Below are positions 22,893 to 35,256 of a DNA stretch of 64,000 nt, piece after piece. The notes under the pieces are model-generated. The model was given only the letters and a program-made list of their open reading frames with translations, was not told the DNA's origin and searched no databases. How positions within the stretch are numbered: the first letter of the stretch is position 1; the number at the start of each line of letters is the position of its first letter. The DNA is from Talaromyces rugulosus. Lineage: Eukaryota > Ascomycota > Eurotiomycetes > Eurotiales > Trichocomaceae. Location: contig NC_049564.1 of the NCBI RefSeq assembly GCF_013368755.1, positions 628,001 through 692,000 of the forward strand. Direction: 5' to 3'. The position numbers and the translations under genes are program-made.

Positions 22893-25800
22893 TATTGCGC
22901 TGGCCATGCGTTCTCGAGTAGCCGGTCACGTGGTCAATCCTGAACCCTAAGCGCCGCTAATTTTTTCTATTTTTTTGGCCCTCGCAGTAGTGCGTTGTTT
23001 AGAACACTTGGTCACTTGATAACATTTGATTTTGACATTTAGAAACTTCAATCATTTCAATATCGCTGCCGGTTTCGGGTAATTAGTTACCAATTGGTTT
23101 TGAATCTGTTGATTATATATGTAGGAATTGTAAACATGTACTCTGCATTAATGGTTAAAAGTGCATAGACCAATTTTTCAATCCATCCAGAGCTAATCTA
23201 AATGTCAAACCTAAAAATGAACAAGTCCATATTGTGGCGGTGACATCAATTGATAGTACATGGATATGACCGTCTTGGGAAAGCTGACATCTATGATCTA
23301 GAACCCGAGATGGGCTCTTCGCCAACATATACCAGACACAAGTATTACTAACCAAGCGATAGACAATCCTGTAGGTTATTTTAATATATGTTTGCCGCAT
23401 AGAGTATGTATAAATGCCAATAAATCTACTGGGCGTCATCTTATCGAGTCACATTAGCCTCATGTTAAAAGTTAGAAATAAAGGTATGACGGTGGGGTGA
23501 GATTCTTATCATGTTAACCACTAGCAGGGAGCCATTAGCAGATAAGTCAGTTCTCATATCCAACAAAGACTGTAGGTGTTCACTGGGAACTATCAAGCCG
23601 GGGTGCAACATACTATCTTTGGTGTGTAGCTCGAAACATTGAATTGTCTATTTTATTCAAGGCGCTTAAAATACCACTCCTATTTAAAGGCACGCATTTT
23701 GAGCAGTAACAATAGAGCGCCGTCTACTTTGTAATTATGGCAACACCACAGCCTAATCTGAAATTGCGTCATGATTGTCCTCCAGGAAGTGCCAGGGGTA
23801 AAACAACAACTGGAAAGAGGCTAATGAGTCTTAAAGGAATGTTATTTATATGAAATTGTAACTCTTTAAACTGCTCAGATTCAGTAAATCCATACTAATG
23901 ATAAAGTTGATATACCATCAGCCGATGGTTGGTTTTTCACCCAGGGACTTAAGAAGAAAACAGAGATTGTCTATATCAATCGATGTTGATGTCAACTAGT
24001 ATTTACTATTAGGACATGATATGCTCTATTGCATTGATTTAAACCTTCGAGCTATGCACGACTAGCCAGCTTGATGGGGTCTATCACACCACTCAAGGCA
24101 TCCTACCAAGGCCACCCAATACTACAGTAGCTTCGTCTCTTTTCGTTATTGACACAGTTAAGGTGACAGTTTTTATGGTCCTATTATTCAGAACAGATCC
24201 AACAGATCGATAGTCGGTCCTGTACGACTCGCAGCGTAGGATCTTGTCTTCCTGTCTGAGCAAAACGATACCCCATTCGGCGAGTTAGTACGGAAATTGG
24301 TACGCAAGGAGTATATCTGATAGATAAAATACTCATTCAAAAAACTGAATATCATGAGCAAGTAATTTTGGACTCACATGAGAGCTGAGAATACATGTTG
24401 ACGGTCAGGAACGTCTTGTACGACGGGCTATTAGGACCGAGCTCTTAGGGCACGCTCGCGTTTTTATCCTTTTCGGGAGCTGACCGCAGATTCGGCTAGA
24501 CGGCGCCAGGGGCGGATTGTAAGCCAACATACTAATAATATATGTAGTGCTAATCAAGGTATTATTATTAGCAAACATGATCGTCCGGATGTTTCCCGGT
24601 CAATACATGTATTACTTATGAGTGGGTACGTCGATCGACTGATGAACTACTGTTGCCCTATTCAGGGGATTCCAAATAATGAGACTGGCTGCATATTCAT
24701 ATAGCAAACTCGGTTATAGTCGAGCCAAGCAGTTCAGGCATGATGAGAAATGTGACTATAGTCCTGGTTTATTTTTGAATGCTAGCCAGGGGTTGAACCT
24801 GGAGGTATGCCGAGATATCGATCAATTGAATTGAAGATGGACCAGCTGAAGGACATGTTACTCAACGTGTGATACTGCAATCAATTGGACCCTTGACAGC
24901 TAAACTCTCGGCTCATATTAGTGTTGATTGTCGTCATTCATGTGTTTCCTTGTTTGATAGTGCCAGAGAATGCTGACTTCAACACAACAAACTCGAGCAC
25001 AGTCAACATGCCAAGTATAAATTCAATAAAACTTATATGCAGCCAAGAATCCGCCGCGGAGAAACCTTAATATTCATTACTTAATAACCATCATCACATG
25101 GCGCCCCAACCTTGGCCCGTACGTAATAAGTACAAGCATTTGGACAACGCACCATCAAACAGACGGCGGACGGGACATTGGCATTCCTTGGCCGTGCTGT
25201 AGCTATGCTTCTGGGCCATCTTGGCGGTACTTGCGCAATTTGCAACAAAATGACAAGGTGTTAGTTGACTAGGGCGAACTAACGCACGATAGATCCCCGC
25301 ATGCGTTAATCAACCTTTATTTTTCCTCCCGCTGCTTAGAAGAGATGCATCATGCCTGCCAAGGCGGTACGAATTACGTACTTGGATATGTTTTCTGTCG
25401 TATCCTATCTTGGCAGCGAGAGGAAGAAACAAAAACTCAGAATCCTGCAGACTCCGAAACAGCATCGCCAAGAGAGTCCGAGTTCGGACGCTTCGACTAG
25501 GAAATCCGGCGGCAATCTATGTGTCACGACTCGCGAATGGTTAACCGTCTTGGGATAAGGAATTGATCAGGCCTGATTGGACCGGACAGTATCAAGTCAT
25601 ATACCAGATATCATGCACGATGTTAAATCGAATTAGCCAAGCCACACACAAATCATGAAACGTCGGTGGTAACGCATATCACGGTGGATAATAATACAGC
25701 CTTGTCCCGACGGCCGTGAGATCGACGCAGGGAAAAATCCACTACTACGAAGTACTATTAGTATTGGCCATCTGATAAGTTATAACTCACAAGAATTCCA

Positions 25801-26539
25801 GCCAAGACCGGGCGATTATCTGGTTCCTGATACAGGAGCACCGCAGCGAATGAAAGAATCCCATTACAAAATACTTTCAGAACACGGCACACAGGACTCT
25901 TGGCGGAGAAAGGCCCTCACTCAACTCAACGCCAACTTCCAAGACCAGTCTTGGCTCGGCAAGTTCTTATGCAGGCAGGCTCCACAGCATCTGTCAAACC
26001 AATGTGGAGCAAGGATGGGCGAAACGAAAACTCGGTGTTGGGGAACATGTCGTGGAGCGGTGATGGCGTTCACTGATGCCTGTACTCTGTACGTACTCTG
26101 GATGGATTCTGTATGTACAATGATTGATGGCCTGGAGGAGAGATATAGCAAGTGAAAGCCGTCATGGCGAGCAATCAATAGTGATGATAACGGAAGGAGA
26201 GACCGGATCGAGCGGCCCAAGATTGCCGAGACATTGGCAAGGCTGGGCGGCGGAGCTCGGTATCAGCATGTATGGAGAGGTCACATTGGCATTATCTGAG
26301 AGAAGAGGGCTACGGATACTGCATCTGACGGAATGCATGTGCAATAATACTACGAATACACTTTGATGAGAAGAAAAACAAGGTGTTCATTATTCTATAC
26401 AAAAATAATGAGAACGGATGCATGCGGAGTATAAATTACATAATTACAATACGCCGCGATGCCAAGCCTGGTGGGGGCGGAGTGCCGCGTGTTTCGGCAG
26501 CAGCCAATCAGCGCCGGCCGCCTCGTAACTTTCGCGTAT
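22509..26539. other. Gene desert
   Basis: No coding sequence can be supported over about 4 kb. The left part (to about 25.3 kb) is AT-rich with short non-homologous ORFs; the right part becomes less AT-rich towards the next promoter. No transposase, reverse transcriptase, terminal repeat pair, tRNA or rRNA was recognised. It contains an ATT microsatellite at 22858-22896 and one ATCAATTGAT at 23245-23254. It separates the accessory left part from the conserved right part. Confidence 0.5.
22858..22896. repeat. ATT microsatellite
   Basis: Ten perfect ATT units (22858-22887) followed by an ACT interruption and two more ATT units, about 350 bp upstream of the protease-like start codon. Probably length-variable. 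Confidence 0.9.
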
Positions 26540-27349
26540 CAGAGCCTTTTCCGCCTTCTCCTCCTCCTTCTCTCTTCCCTCTTTCCTCATCCTCTTCTCC
26601 TCCTCTCGCTCTCTTCTCTCTCTAGGGACGTCCGATCAACCACCCTAGGCTCCTGCAGCAATCGACATGCCATCGCACGATTCAGATCGAGGGCGTTGCG
26701 CCACGCCAAGATCCTGGAGCCATGCCAACAAAAAATACAATACAAGCCAAGCTCGGCCAAGCCTCTTGTTCCAAACGGCCCAGTCATAGGCCTCTATATG
26801 GCTTCGCCAAGGGCTCGGCATTGAGTCCTGCAGCCCTCTGGGCCTCTTGGCCTCTTGGCACAACCTCTGCCAGCCTGCAAACTGGTCCCAAAAAACGTCC
26901 GCCGAGAAATGGAAGTCCTCTGTTCTCCGCCCAGAGCGCAGGAGCTCCCGGCGGAGTCTGTCGCTTTCCTCCCTCCTCTCCCTCCTCGATCGATGTGTCG
27001 TCCGCCGCGTGCACCATGCCGTGCGTATAACTAAGGCCTTTCCCCCCTTCGCTGCTGCAGATCTCTGTGTGTGTGTCGTACGTACTACCAAGGCCCCTCC
27101 CCCAGGGACTCTCCACAAGAACAACCACCCTGCATTCCAGAGGTCGATCCTATCCATGAACGACATGACCTGACTGCGTCTGCTTGAACCACCAGTGCCA
27201 GCAACAACACGAGCAACACTCCATCAATCCCGCACGAATTGGACAGAAACAGACTGATATAGACACTGGGAGCTGCGAATCTCCATTGACTCTTATCGTC
27301 TTCGTATTCCACACTAGAACCTATATGAGTCGACTCCGATCTGCGCAAT
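26540..27349 (+). promoter_or_regulatory. Promoter and probable long 5' leader of the 27350 gene
   Basis: A CCAAT box lies near 26503, followed by a dense pyrimidine tract from about 26540 to 26625, the usual setting of a fungal transcription start. The next 700 bp contain several upstream ATGs (for example 26722 and 26847) whose frames overlap one another on both strands and look non-coding. I read this as a long leader with upstream ORFs; an unrecognised 5' exon is the alternative. Confidence 0.4.
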
Positions 27350-28409
27350 ATGCCACAACATGACGATCCTGCGATCGATAGCAATGGGGACGAGCAGTTT
27401 GTCACGGCCGTCGTGCCTGACGTTTGTTACTCACAACCACCGTCGTTGAAGCATCCGCCGAATGTCTACTCCTCCCCCGCCAACTACTACTACCCTGTTG
27501 TCGCTCCTGCTGCTTCGTCACCAGCCATATCCTCCCCCGAAGCACGCATGTCTGTCTCGGGCTCGTCGACAGGCTCATATTCGTTACCGCGCGCCAACCT
27601 GGATGCGTCCATTCAATACCCTGAGCAAGCGGCGACGAATGTTCGTCCGCAACTATCGCCCTCGCCTCGAGATACAAGCGTCATGACCGATTCATGTACC
27701 AAGGAGGAGCGGACCCAGTCACCTTGGTCGGCCAGAATGTCGAGCTCTGACGGCCATCACCCCCGCAGCACCCACGAGCCGCGGAACTCGGTAAACGTTT
27801 ACACTTCAGACAAGGAGCAAGTCTCAGGTCGTGAACCTAATGCGGTCTTGGTTTTGGTGAGTTTGATCTTGATTGCAAGTATCTAGCTCCACTTCCTAAC
27901 GTTGATATGAATAGCTACTCCTCTCTGCGCCTATTCCCCTCTTCTCACTCGCAACCGCATTATATACATTCTTCGCCTTGTTCCTCGTCATTTTCACTAC
28001 TCCTCTACGCCTCTGTCCCCCGACTCGGTTCTTCCGCTCTACTACCTTTTCCACTCAATTCTGCCAGCTTCTCGCCCCTGCTCTTCTCTATCACGAACGC
28101 CTGGCCCAGTCTAGTCGGACATATCACCACCATAACCACCACAATGGTCGTGCTAATGACCCGTACTCTCCCGCCGAAACTACCGCGAAACAATTCGCCC
28201 CGCTATGGCTCAGCCTCGTTCTTACCCTCGCTCCAATCCTCAGTCTTGGCTTACTTTTAGCTGTCTGGACTGCTGCGTTTTTCTGGATCTTCGCCATGAT
28301 TATGGGCAATCCAGACGGAACGGAGAAGAAAGACGACGGGCGAGTGGCCGTTCTCGGTGTGAATGCCTGGTGGCAGACATGGTTACGGAAAAGTCGGAGA
28401 CGACAGTAA
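27350..28409 (+). CDS. Unknown multi-pass membrane protein with disordered N-terminus
   Basis: Exons 27350-27856 and 27915-28409, intron 27857-27914 (GTGAGT, CTAAC branch, ATAG), 333 residues. The first about 165 residues are Ser/Pro-rich and low in complexity. The intron falls at the entry to the first hydrophobic segment (LLLSAPIPLFSLATALYTFF then ALFLVIFTT). A polar His/Asn-rich stretch (HHHNHHNGRAN) follows, then a second long hydrophobic segment (FAPLWLSLVLTLAPILSLGL and VWTAAFFWIFAMIMG) and a basic tail. Two to four membrane helices are likely. No known domain is recognised. Phase and splice signals agree well, so the gene is probably real. Convergent with rrp12. Confidence 0.75.
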
Positions 28410-29021
28410 CCTCTTTTCTCTTTCTCTCGAACTTTTTATTCTTCGATACTTTACGACATTGTACGAACAGATTTCCACCCAAATGGGTTTCTTCATTTAA
28501 TCGCAGGGAGGTATTTTTTCTGCTTGTGTGGTGTGGTCAAATGTCGAACAAAAAAAACGAACGGTTACGGAATAGCATTTTTCGGTGTTGGCGTTTTATT
28601 TTCTCTTCTACTTACAACAACATACATATTTGCATCAGGGATTTGGCTGTTGGTGTTAGTTATTATTACTATGTTTCGCTTTATGTTTCTACTCACATGT
28701 TTTATGATACCAACATTAGTTTAGTTAGTCCGGGATTCAACATGTGAATCATCAATTGATCAATCATATAATTTTTACAATTCACATTCAGCCATGTAGT
28801 TTGTATAAATTTACCTGGTCAAGTCAATTCATTTCATTCTCTATAAAAATATAAACTGAGCCTGTGCAAAGGGTATTGATAAGAAAAAGAAACGTGACAT
28901 TTCGAATATAAAAAAAACAAACACCCAATCTCGCCATAATGTATATTTGCTGCTGCTTTTGTTAATCAATCAATCTCAATTTTTTGTTAATGCTCATTTC
29001 TCGCTCTCCTTCGTACTTCTT
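28410..29021. other. Convergent 3' spacer
   Basis: AT-rich 3' flanks of the unknown membrane gene and rrp12, with one ATCAATTGAT at 28751-28760. No gene seen. Confidence 0.5.
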
Positions 29022-32000
29022 TTATCTTCGGCCACGGCCTCTCGTCTTTGCGACAAATCCACTACCACTTCTCCTCTTCTCGACTCTGCCTTTTCCTCCT
29101 CTTCCTCGGCCGCCGCCGCCGCTGGGACCGTGTGTTTTGGGCATGCCCAGACCGCGGCGTCCAGCATTTTGTGCTCCTTTCTTTTCGAATCCGGCGGTCT
29201 CATTGTCGTCGTCGTCATCAATGTCCATTCCGTCAGCGCCAGAGTCTTTCTTGTTGAACTTTAGACGACCCTTTTGTCCGCGACGGACAGCGTCGGGTCC
29301 ACTGACGGCGGCCAGGTAGGCATTGACACCGCCTGCTCCTTGGTCAGATTGGTTGTTGTTGTTGTTCTTGTTCACGTCGAGTTCGTCGTCGTCGTCGCCG
29401 CCACCTCCGATAATCAGTTTCCCGTCCGCATTAACCTTGGCACCGCGTTTCTTATTCCTCTTGCCCACGCCAGCATCAAGGAAGCGCACAGATGGCTTTG
29501 TGGTGGAAATAGACGCCAGGGCGTCTGGGGCCAGGAGATCCAGCGGATTCGACTCGGGCGACAACTCGCGGATATACTGTTCATTTTGTCTGCCTCCTTT
29601 CTTGCCACCCTTTTTATTGCCCTGTTTCTTGACTGATGTTTGCCCGGCTTCGTCGACATCGATTTCACTCGCGTCGTCCAGGTCGGACCCGTCCTCGTCG
29701 TCAGATGACATGTAGACCGTCTTGTCGAACTCGTTGCTAAATTGTTTGCTGCTACCGGTATTGTTGGCATTGTTGTTGTCGTTATCATCCTCATCACCCT
29801 CGGCATCAGCAGCACCTTCCTTCTTCTTGCGCTTCTGGCGCTCGCGCTCCTTGCGGATATTGACGACCAGTTTGCGGTCGCCCTCGCCCACGAGGCTCTC
29901 AATCAACGGTGCACCGAAGCGGCGCACAAGCCGGTCGAGGATGCCCTTGACCTTTGTGCGCATGCGGCCCTTGTGCTCTTTACTCCACACCATCAGGTTC
30001 GGCACCATCGTGTTGAGGCGCGGCCGGAGCATGTCCTCGGGGAGACAAACAACAGCGACCTTGGCGAAGCCCAGCACTGAGCGCACGATTTCACGGTTGT
30101 TGCTGGTCAAGAACAGTTCGACGGTCTGGACGAGATCGGATAGCGTCTGGGTCGAGAGTTCTGTGCGGTATTCGAAAAAGAGCCGCGAAAGCGCGGTCAC
30201 GCAGGCAGCTACCATGTGCGGCGAACTGCCCGCCAGACCGGCCGAGACCATGGTGAAGAATTCCTCGAGGGAGGCAGGGGCATCTGCTGAGTTGTCTGGG
30301 AGATGCGGGACGAGTGAGTTGCGAATCATGGTGCCCGCAGGGTTGCGCTCGTCGTCGGAAATGCGCTTGGCAAGGTGGATGAGCAGGTCAAAGGCGGCGG
30401 TTCGGGCCTTGTCGTTGGACTCTTTGCATCCGAGGATGACTTCGGGCAGAATCGAGGGGACAAAGTGCAGGTCGTTGGTAGGCAGGTACGTGACGAGCTC
30501 GTGGATGGCGAGAAGTCGATCGCGTCGAGCTGGGGATGGGGTATTGTCGGCGGTCGAGAGCATCAAGGCTTGCAGCTCGCTGCTTCGTTCGGCGAGGGAG
30601 TCTTGTCCGGTCTCTGTCGATGTAAGACGGGGGATCAGCTTGTAGGCCTTTTTGATCAGCTGCGGGTCGGATGCGTGTCGGTTGAGGACCAAAGCGGCGA
30701 GCCTAAACAGGTTGGAGAAGCTCGACCGTGGGAGGTAGATCGACATGGCGATGACCAGGTCGATCAGCGTGTGAGAGGTCGGTGGCATCTTGTTGTCTGT
30801 TCCCTTGGGCAGACTTCCCTGTTTGGCAGCTTCTTCTTCCGATGGCAGCTCGGACTCGAGCATCGTAGTGATGCGGGTAAACAATTCCTCCAGTTCCTAT
30901 GATAGTTAGAGATTGGTCTTACACAGATAGAAATAATAAGGACATACCTTCTCTGGTGTAATGCTCAAGTAGGCATTGATACACTGCAAAATGTATCCCC
31001 GGTAGTGAGGCAGCGTCTGGCTGTACACGTTAAACAACACAGACAGCAAATTACTAGTGAAACCACCGAGATGCGCAAGGTTCTTAGCTGCTGCTGCCTT
31101 GGAAATGCGCCGTTGTAGCACGAGGTTCTCCTCGCCCTTAGCGCCAGTGTCAACTTCGACAATCGCCTGGTTCGACTCCACTAGGTTCTGCAGAGCGCGG
31201 CAGACGTCCACCCGGAGCTCGGTTTGCTTATACAAAACGTTGGAGAGGAGCTCAGCAAAGGACTGGTCAAATGCCGACTCCAAGTCCAGGGGGAGCTCGC
31301 AGTAACCCGGCAGGATAGACCAGATTTGGTTGATGATCGTCTCGAAAATCTTGACCTCGACCGTCTTCTCTGCCTGGCCAAACTCTAGGACACGCTGGTA
31401 CAGGGCCTCGCTCAGAGGGACCATTTCCGAACGGAAATGGGCAAGCGATGTGTTTGACACGTTGTCGCGGAAGATGGGCAGCAGCCAGACACGCCCGGGC
31501 TGACCGGCCTTTTGCTCGGTGATGTTGAGAGGGAGAAGACGGAGGATTTCAGCAGGTCCAATGGCATAGGCAGCTCGTCCGAGAACCTCGTCGGCCTCCT
31601 TTTTACCGCTAAACGAGTCGTTTCCGCGCAGCTCGCCAACGGTCTTGACGATGTTGTCGAGATATGGGGACGATCGCCATTTAAAGGCTTCAAACATGGC
31701 TGAACACACGTTGAACACCTCCATCCAGGCAGCCTGGTATTTCACCGACAGGAGGTCCGACGCAAACTTGGCGAGCTTCTCCAGGGTCTTTTCGTCGTAG
31801 ACAGACGGTTCAAGGATCACATTGTTCGGGATGCAGTTTGCGAGAAAGGACACGAGGCACTCCGAGGCCGAAACGCGAATGTTATGCGACGGCGAGGCGA
31901 GGAACGTGGCGATCATTTCAAACAGACCGGGCAGTTTTTCAAACGTCTCCTCTGGTTCGATCTGAGACGACACGTCGTAGCCTCGAGACAGGACTGCAAT

Positions 32001-33009
32001 CCACGGGGGCAGTAGCTGGGCATCGTTTTGCGCGGGTCGCAGTTCCTGGATAGCTTCCAAAAGCCGGGGCAGCTTTGACGAGGAGATCTCGTCCGCCATT
32101 CCCTCGAAGATCACTTCAAACACCTCAAAGGCGCCCATCGTGATGAACTCATTGCTAGACCGCGACACGTTCAAGAGCAATTCACACAGCGGCTCGATCT
32201 TCTTGCTGGGCCAGCCGCCGGACGCCGTGGCCACGGTCTTGACCAGATGCAGAGAATGGATGATGGCCGGTTCCTGGTGGCTGTCCTGCTGTTTGTGCTG
32301 CTGGTGTTTAGTCTTCTTGATCTTGCCAGCAACTGCCACGCTGTCATGCAGGGTCTGCAGGGCTGTCTCGGCACACATGTCTGCAGCCGGGTGGTCGAGC
32401 GAGGGGCTCGGCGGGGGGTTCTTGAGCACCTTGACCAGGGCATCTTGCGCCCTCTTGCGCACCTTGGGCCGGTGGTCGACGGCCAGGGTCAACAGACCAG
32501 CTGTCGCGCGGCGGGGGCCGATTTGCGTGTGTGGGAGCGTCCATGAATTGGCATCCTGCGCGACCAGGAGCGTCTCGAGGACGCCGATCGAGGGCCGCAG
32601 CAACGGGGCTTCGACGTCGGCCAGGGTGAGGGCGGGCACGAGGTTCGACAGGATCTGGGCGAATTTCGAGCGTAGTAGCGGTGCGGGCACGTACTCTGCA
32701 GTTATGTCCAGCAGGTAGACCACCGAGGTGGCCAGGTCCTTGTTCACGATGCCATGCGTGGTGGTGAGCGCCTGGCTGAGCAGCGCCAGCAACGCTGCAA
32801 AATATGCGGTGGCTGAAAAGTCGGCCTTTTGGTCGCGCAGCGTGTCTTCGACGGCGTTTAACACGACTGCGGTCTAGCAATCGATATTTGTTAGTCATTG
32901 TACGGTTTTGCGTAGTCAAAGATGCAAAAGACGAGAAAACACTCACATGGTGCTGGTTCTGCAGCTTTGGCGATTTGATTTTCTCAAACTTCTCCGCCAG
33001 AGTCGCCAT
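29022..33009 (-). CDS. rrp12: Ribosomal RNA-processing protein Rrp12 (NUC173 family)
   Basis: Exons 33009-32947, 32873-30948 and 30896-29022 (introns 32946-32874 and 30947-30897), 1287 residues, close to the size of yeast Rrp12. The 21-codon first exon joins as SPKLQNQHHTAVVLNAVEDT, the conserved N-terminus. HEAT-like alpha-helical repeats fill most of the protein, with the NUC173 region in the middle (SVKYQAAWMEVFNVCSAMFE and nearby). The C-terminal third is acidic/basic low-complexity with stretches of Asp/Asn, then a Gly/Arg-rich tail (GRGRGGKGR). Rrp12 acts with the export machinery in maturation and nuclear export of 40S and 60S pre-ribosomes. The gene appears intact. Confidence 0.93.
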
Positions 33010-33676
33010 GGTGAGAAGAAAACCAGGGGGAAAAGGAGGTATGCCCAATGCAAAGGCCGCCGAGGCAGCTGAAGCAAATGCAAGGGTCTTCTTCTTGCAG
33101 CGAGGATAGCTACTTAACGATCAAGACTGAGGCGGAGGGGCGACAGAGCGATAGTAAATAATTTCTTAGCGATAATAATTTTCACCGCCGATAGTGATAC
33201 ACAAGGCTTGGCGCCCGTATCGATAGCATTACGTCTCCACTTGGCTTTATTTTATTCTTAAAAAAAAATATAATTCGACGCACCGCATTATTCAAATATT
33301 GACTAGGATATTTCATAAACAAGCATAAACGTGGAAGCTCGCTCATTCGCTCTTCCAGCAAAAATAATAATAAAATAAGCCCTTCCCCATCCCCAAACGA
33401 AGCATTTCACAATATTCTGCGTCGCTTGAGCTATCTGCCACACCCTGTGGATTTTGTAAACTAAAAAGAAAAGTCTTGAATAACGGTGGCAATGATCCGG
33501 GCAAACGAAGTATAAATATTGTCATCTCGGCACGAGCCAGTATCAAGTCTGGTCTGGTCTGGTCTGGTCTGAACGTCGATATCGCCATGATTCTCCCGTA
33601 AAGCCCGGTAACCTAGGAAGGCACCGATCACATAGTGATATATTTGAAACTGCCAGAAATTTTTCCTTCTTGCAGC
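33010..33676. other. rrp12 promoter and lsm1 3' flank
   Basis: A 667 bp spacer upstream of rrp12. It holds a pentanucleotide run at 33547-33571. No additional gene seen. Confidence 0.5.
33547..33571. repeat. GTCTG pentanucleotide repeat
   Basis: Five perfect tandem units (25 bp) between rrp12 and lsm1. Confidence 0.9.
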
Positions 33677-34472
33677 TCAAAACAGCACCTCCCCGCTATG
33701 CTCGGGCTCGAAGCCAAGGCCTGATAGTTTGCCATAGCTCTTCTTGTCCTTCCTCTTGCGCTGTTCTTCGTCCTTTTCTTTCATGTCCTTGATTTCTTTG
33801 ACGGTCACTCTGGTCAGGAAATCAGGTACATCGTCTTCGGTATCGAGATCCTTAAAAATACAAGTCAGTGGAAACAGAAAAGAAGAAAAAAAGGAACGCA
33901 ACTCACAATCTCTCCCAACAGTAAAACATTTTCACCACGCACTAGAAACAAACCCACGGGGTCCTCCGCATAATAAGTCCCGGAATAGATTCTTTCAACG
34001 GTATCCTGAAGAACCAAGTTTGCTGCAAGTTTCGAGGGCGATGTGTCAGAAGAGAGAGGGAGAAAAAAAAAGCAGTAAAGTGACCCGAGCCAACAACAAG
34101 ATATCAAAATGACTCCAAGGACTCCATACCGAATTGATCCCAGCTGCGCAAAACGCCAATGAGTTTCCGGCCATCGCGGAGGACGAGAACGAGTTTTTCT
34201 GGCCGCGGAGGGGTGGTTAGCTTGGGTTTATCACACGTATTCACTCGACAGTTGAAGTTGTGCCTTTTGGCAGGTCGCAGAAAAGAGAGAGAGAGAAAAA
34301 AATGTTCCAACTCACTATCTGTCAAATCCAACAACTGCGCCGCCGTCGTGAACATTTGCGGAGGTAGCTGCGGGGGACCGCCAGTACTTTGCGAGTGCGA
34401 GTGCTGGTGCTGCGGTTGCGAATGCCCCTGGCGGGGGCTTTCGGTTCGGTCCTGTATAGATAATTTCTCCAT
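33677..34472 (-). CDS. lsm1: Lsm1, mRNA-decay Sm-like protein
   Basis: Four exons: 34472-34316, 34198-34130, 34022-33907 and 33850-33677, 171 residues, almost the length of yeast Lsm1. Splicing restores [19 protein letters not shown] then [20 protein letters not shown], which is Sm motif 1 of Lsm1, and [20 protein letters not shown], Sm motif 2 and its extension. The N-terminus carries a Gln/His/Ser-rich segment; the C-terminus has a charged helix ([19 protein letters not shown]) typical of Lsm1. Lsm1 gives the cytoplasmic Lsm1-7 ring its identity; it binds oligoadenylated mRNA 3' ends and promotes decapping. Introns 1 and 2 (117 and 107 nt) are longer than most here. Confidence 0.95.
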
Positions 34473-35256
34473 ATTTGTATGCTATTACTGGACCCGATCG
34501 GGTATGCGACGTGCGAGGGAGAAGTGGTTGGTGTGTCGTGACTTGGAAATAGAGGGGTCTGGTGGATGGTGGTGGAGGAACCGCGAGCGGCGATCGGAAG
34601 GGAGAGAGATGAGGTTTCAAATGTCACGTCTGTAGGAGAAACACTGGTGCCAGTCTCATTCTGATCCAAAGCCCGTGGTGTAGAATTTTTGCTGGATCAA
34701 TGGTGCAGACAGCACAGCAGCAAGGTTGGTTGGGAATATCGTTTCTTCTTTCTGTATCGGAGGAGCTGGCGATGGCCGATGCGGGCGGTCTGCACCCGGT
34801 GTTTGATGTGTTTGGTTGGTATGCCAAGTTTACATCCAGTAATACTTCAAGTCTCCAGCATGAATTCTTTGTTTCATTCTACAAAAGATGTACTAGCATG
34901 AATAAAAAAGTATTATCAATCCACTGATTCCAGCTGCCATTTTGCCATTGCCATTCTGTACGTACATGCCTTACATTACACTCTCAATTTCGCGGGTATC
35001 TCACATGAAACAAAAACTAAAGTCAAATAGACCAAAAAACAAGACCAATCTGGTGAAATATGGAAGAGAAACAAAACAAAACAAAACAAAAAAACTCAAA
35101 ATACCTCCAATGCCAATATCCTAATAGGCAGCGCCAGTGTCAATCCCTCGTCGCTATTGGGATACATGTTCTGGGCCGCGCTATGCAATGCAAATTTGCG
35201 GGAATAAAAAGATAGATACAAGAGAAGAGAAAACCTGAAACTGTTGAATACGCAGC
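34473..35256. other. lsm1 upstream region with CAAAA repeat
   Basis: Between lsm1 and the zinc-finger-like gene. It holds a CAAAA run around 35072-35090. Open frames here overlap the lsm1 leader or are very short. No gene supported. Confidence 0.45.

Noticed and set aside
24780..24830. T-loop-like GGTTGAACC that could suggest a tRNA
   Set aside because: No acceptor stem or anticodon arm could be paired around it. No tRNA or rRNA was recognised anywhere in the window.
26645..27166. Overlapping open frames on both strands
   Set aside because: Mutually overlapping frames with biased composition; best explained by a GC-rich leader and promoter.
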